Assembly (NCBI GenBank): GCA_964444305.1
Contig: CAYUGQ010000031.1
Coordinates: forward strand, 1-23,954
Length of the DNA: 23,954 nucleotides
DNA from: JAKFFN01 sp964444305
GTDB taxonomy: Bacteria; Sumerlaeota; Sumerlaeia; Sumerlaeales; Sumerlaeaceae
Direction of reading: 5' to 3'
The first letter of the stretch is position 1; the number at the start of each line of letters is the position of its first letter. The notes beneath the pieces were generated by a model, which was not told where the DNA came from, did not search any database, and saw only the letters and a list, made by a program, of their open reading frames with translations. Shown here in pieces: positions 21,357 through 23,954 of the stretch. The translations under genes were made by a program, and so were the position numbers.

Positions 21357-22511
21357 ATGAATGTCATTGATTTAGCGCGAGACCTCATAGCCATTCCCAG
21401 CGTGAATCCGGGCAGTCAGGGAGAAGACTCCCCGGAAACCGGCGAGGCACGTATCGGCCTGAAAATCGAGGAGATTCTCCGCACCTGCGGGGCAGTCACC
21501 GAGACCTGGGAAATCCTGCCCAATCGCCCGAACGTCATCGGGTTTTTCGATTTCGGTGCGGAAAAAACTCTCATCTTTGATGCTCATCTGGATACCGTTC
21601 CCGTTGAGGGAATGACAGTGGAACCCTTTGGCGGAGAACTGCGCGACGGCCGCCTTTACGGTCGAGGTGCCTGTGACGTCAAAGGACCCGCCGCGTCCGT
21701 CTTGTGCGCCCTTTATAATGTCTCACAGCAAGTTAAAGCCGGCGCCCGGGCCCGCTACAATGCACTGTACGCCGGCGTCAGCGACGAAGAATCAGGTTTC
21801 GGCGGAGTCAAAAGCCTGATCGACCGCCTTCCCCATTCGTCTTACACAGAATTTGCCGGCGCGATCGTGATTGAGCCAACCCTCCTGAATCCCATAGTCG
21901 CCCACAAAGGCGTGATTCGATGGACTATTTCCACCCGCGGCCGCGCTGCTCACAGCAGCACACCCCACCTCGGCGATAATGCCATCTACCATATGGCCCC
22001 TGTCCTTACTGCTTTGGCGGACCACGCGGAAGAGCTGGAATCCCGCCAGCCTCATCCGACTTTGGGCCACCCCACCTTGAGCGTTGGAGTGATTCACGGT
22101 GGAAGCGCCGTAAATATTGTTCCTGACTTCTGCGCAATCCAGGTCGACCGCCGTCTCATCCCCGGCGAAACCCCGGAATCCGCCACCGTTGAACTGCGGC
22201 AAGTTCTTTCAAAAGCGGGTCTGGAGTCAAAAATCGATATCAGCCACCCCATCGTGGATGCCCCGCCCATGGAAACCAATCCAGAAAGCGAACTGGTTAA
22301 ACTTGCCCTGGAAACTGCAGCCGGACTGGGCATACGCTCTGAGCGACAATATGCCAGTTACTGCACTGACGCCTCGTTTTATCCCACCGCTATCGGACCA
22401 GTAATCGTCATCGGGCCCGGATCCATAGAACAAGCCCACACCCGCGACGAATGGATTTCTGTTGAACAACTGGAAACCGGAGTGCAGTTTTTCACGCAAA
22501 TTTTGCTGTGA
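21357..22511 (+). CDS. M20 family metallopeptidase/deacylase (ArgE/DapE type)
   Basis: A 384-residue cytoplasmic di-zinc hydrolase. Metal and catalytic residues are visible: H77 and D79 in FDAHLDTVPVEG, D107 in GRGACDVKGPAAS, E144/E145 in GVSDEESGFGG, E173 in VIEPTLLNP, and a late His in GSIEQAHTRDEW. The inserted dimerisation domain (about 180-290) begins AHKGVIRWTISTRGRAAHSS. Members include acetylornithine deacetylase, succinyl-diaminopimelate desuccinylase and amino-acid carboxypeptidases; the Glu at 173 and the NPGSQGED start are seen in ArgE/DapE-like proteins, but the substrate is not decided. ATG 21357 lacks a good ribosome-binding site, and TTG 21348 is also open. No arginine or lysine biosynthesis genes flank it. 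Confidence 0.9.
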   Translation: MNVIDLARDLIAIPSVNPGSQGEDSPETGEARIGLKIEEILRTCGAVTETWEILPNRPNVIGFFDFGAEKTLIFDAHLDTVPVEGMTVEPFGGELRDGRLYGRGACDVKGPAASVLCALYNVSQQVKAGARARYNALYAGVSDEESGFGGVKSLIDRLPHSSYTEFAGAIVIEPTLLNPIVAHKGVIRWTISTRGRAAHSSTPHLGDNAIYHMAPVLTALADHAEELESRQPHPTLGHPTLSVGVIHGGSAVNIVPDFCAIQVDRRLIPGETPESATVELRQVLSKAGLESKIDISHPIVDAPPMETNPESELVKLALETAAGLGIRSERQYASYCTDASFYPTAIGPVIVIGPGSIEQAHTRDEWISVEQLETGVQFFTQILL

Positions 22512-22667
22512 AATCTCTGATGGAAGGATGAGCTACTTTTCCCTTGTACATGCCCGTGGAACGGTTCACCTTCTGCAACAACATAGAAATTTATTGGACA
22601 GCAGAGTTTCTGGCCGTATGTCATCGGCTTACTGTTAAATTGGATTGAGTCTGGAGAGCGACTGGTT

Positions 22668-23954
22668 ATGCAGTGGCTGAAAAAATGCCTGGGTATTGAC
22701 GTTGGCACGACCAGCGTAAAAATAGCGGAAATGTTCGCCGAAAAAAATGGCGTTCGTATTGCGCAGATTCACCGCGCGGACCTTGATCTGCCGCCGGGAC
22801 CGCTGAATGCTGAACGAATGGACGCCGTAGCTGCAGCCGTTCGCCAGCTCATCAGCGACCATAAAATCACAACGAAAGATGCGGTTTTTTCCGTGCCGGG
22901 CCAAAACGTATTTATCCGGCGTATTCGTTTTCCTCGGACAAACGAAGAACGAATGCATCGCATCGTGGCCTACGAGGCAAAACAACAGATCCCCTTCCCG
23001 CCTGAAAGCTCCCTTATGGAGTATCAGGTTTTTGACTACGGCGATTCCGCCGAAGTGGAAGTGTTACTGGCGGCCATCAAAACGGAAATCGTCACTGACT
23101 TCATGACCCTGGTCAACAAATGCGGCCTTCGCCCTGTCATGATTTCTGTCACCTCGCTCGCCTTGTTTAATTTTCACGTGTTCGACAGCACACCCTTTGC
23201 CGAAATGCTGGAAGCCCTCAAGGAACAGCAAAGTGGAGTGTCTTCCGCTCCTGTCGCCGCTTCTGACGCTACCGATGCCCCCAAAAAAGGTGGCTTTAAG
23301 CTGCCCCAGATGTCTTTCGGCAAAAAGAAAAAACTGGATGCAGAAGATGTGCTTTCAGCGGACGAGCCAGACGATATGCCGCCCACCCTGCAGATTGATG
23401 ACCTGCCGGCATCTGATGACCTCTTCGAAGAAGTTAAGGCCTATATTAACATCGGCAGCCAGACGTTTGATCTGGCCATTGCCCGCCACGGCAAACGGAA
23501 AATGCTGGGTTTCACCCGCAGCGTTGCCTGGGCCGGAGCAGAGCTCACCCGCCTTCTGACAGCTCAGGCGGGCCTGGATACCGCATCGGCGGAACAATCC
23601 AAGCGGTCGGAAGTCGCGATCCCAAACAGCCTCGAAGCGACAGACACCCCCAACTCTCCAGCCTCCGAAGTCGCCGTTAAATGGGCTGAAAAAATGGTAC
23701 TGGAAATCCGCAAAAGCTTCGATTTCTATATCGCCCAGCCCGACGGCATGGCCGTAGACAGCATCGTTCTGTCTGGCGGAAGTGCCATGGTCCCCGGCCT
23801 CGCCGCCTTCATCGAAGACCGCCTCGGTGTGCCTGTAGAAGTCCGCGAAGGTCCGGAAAATCCGGACATCGTTTTAACCGATCGACCCGATCAGGGCGAC
23901 TCTCTCACCAGCTATCTCGTCTCCATTGGCCTGGCCATGAGCGGCCTCGGCTTT
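22668..23954 (+). CDS. pilM: Type IV pilus assembly protein PilM (3' end beyond window)
   Basis: 429 codons run open to the window end. PilM is a cytoplasmic actin/FtsA-like ATPase that joins PilN in the type IV pilus alignment complex. Signatures: LGIDVGTTSVKIAEM (8-22), VFSVPGQNVFIRRIRFP (73-89), IVAYEAKQQIPFP (99-111), the second phosphate region AYINIGSQTFDLAIARHGK (258-276) and the adenosine motif VLSGGSAMVPGLAAFIEDRLG near the end. An insertion of about 85 polar residues (about 172-256, rich in Ala, Lys, Asp, Pro) separates the two subdomains and is not part of typical PilM. ATG 22668 has GGAG 11 bases upstream. pilN and pilO would be expected just outside the window. Confidence 0.93.
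   Translation, partial: MQWLKKCLGIDVGTTSVKIAEMFAEKNGVRIAQIHRADLDLPPGPLNAERMDAVAAAVRQLISDHKITTKDAVFSVPGQNVFIRRIRFPRTNEERMHRIVAYEAKQQIPFPPESSLMEYQVFDYGDSAEVEVLLAAIKTEIVTDFMTLVNKCGLRPVMISVTSLALFNFHVFDSTPFAEMLEALKEQQSGVSSAPVAASDATDAPKKGGFKLPQMSFGKKKKLDAEDVLSADEPDDMPPTLQIDDLPASDDLFEEVKAYINIGSQTFDLAIARHGKRKMLGFTRSVAWAGAELTRLLTAQAGLDTASAEQSKRSEVAIPNSLEATDTPNSPASEVAVKWAEKMVLEIRKSFDFYIAQPDGMAVDSIVLSGGSAMVPGLAAFIEDRLGVPVEVREGPENPDIVLTDRPDQGDSLTSYLVSIGLAMSGLGF

Noticed and set aside
1..23954. CRISPR arrays, insertion sequences and rRNA genes
   Set aside because: No regularly spaced repeats, transposase motifs or rRNA-like sequence were seen; only one tRNA is present.

Overview
The window looks like chromosomal DNA of a Gram-negative bacterium. 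It carries TolB, exported envelope enzymes, an L,D-transpeptidase and a type IV pilus PilM, together with RNase Y, ScpA/ScpB and a DUF4912 protein. That mix argues against a typical gammaproteobacterium and would fit a PVC-like or little-cultivated candidate phylum, but this assignment is weak. Coding density is high: no gap without a gene call exceeds 300 bases.

Layout. 1-3430: the 3' end of hemL, interrupted by an in-frame stop; an anchored hypothetical protein (-); 5-formyltetrahydrofolate cyclo-ligase (+); a DUF4912 protein (-). 3434-5329: a PhoB/PhoR-like two-component pair, followed by hairpins that separate it from convergent rny. 5556-7730: RNase Y and a MazG-like pyrophosphohydrolase, both minus. 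7882-9652: an exported alpha/beta hydrolase, a small L,D-transpeptidase and tRNA-Arg(CCG). 9653-11588: an AT-richer accessory patch next to the tRNA, read on the minus strand, with a small membrane protein, a truncated Rhs C-terminal fragment and a translationally linked helical-repeat protein. 11589-12896: tolB (-). 13082-19079: a plus-strand run of mltG with unusual extensions, an M50 protease, trpS, scpA and scpB. 19345-19965: an SGNH-fold protein that has lost catalytic Ser and His. 20065-21201: a class V aminotransferase (-). 21357-22511: an M20 metallopeptidase (+). 22668 to the end: pilM, open at the window edge.

How the genes relate. trpS, scpA and scpB overlap or abut, so chromosome condensation genes are probably co-expressed with tRNA charging. 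TolB, MltG, the L,D-transpeptidase and PilM all concern the cell envelope. The Rhs fragment with its downstream partner resembles a displaced toxin-tail/immunity module at a tRNA integration hotspot.

The most notable signals are: (i) an apparent switch of plus-strand GC skew from G>C to C>G near 9-12.5 kb, independent of gene orientation, which suggests a replication terminus or an inversion junction; (ii) the SGNH pseudoenzyme; (iii) rearranged Fe-S-type cysteines in TrpRS; (iv) the nonsense codon in hemL; (v) the orphan Rhs module.
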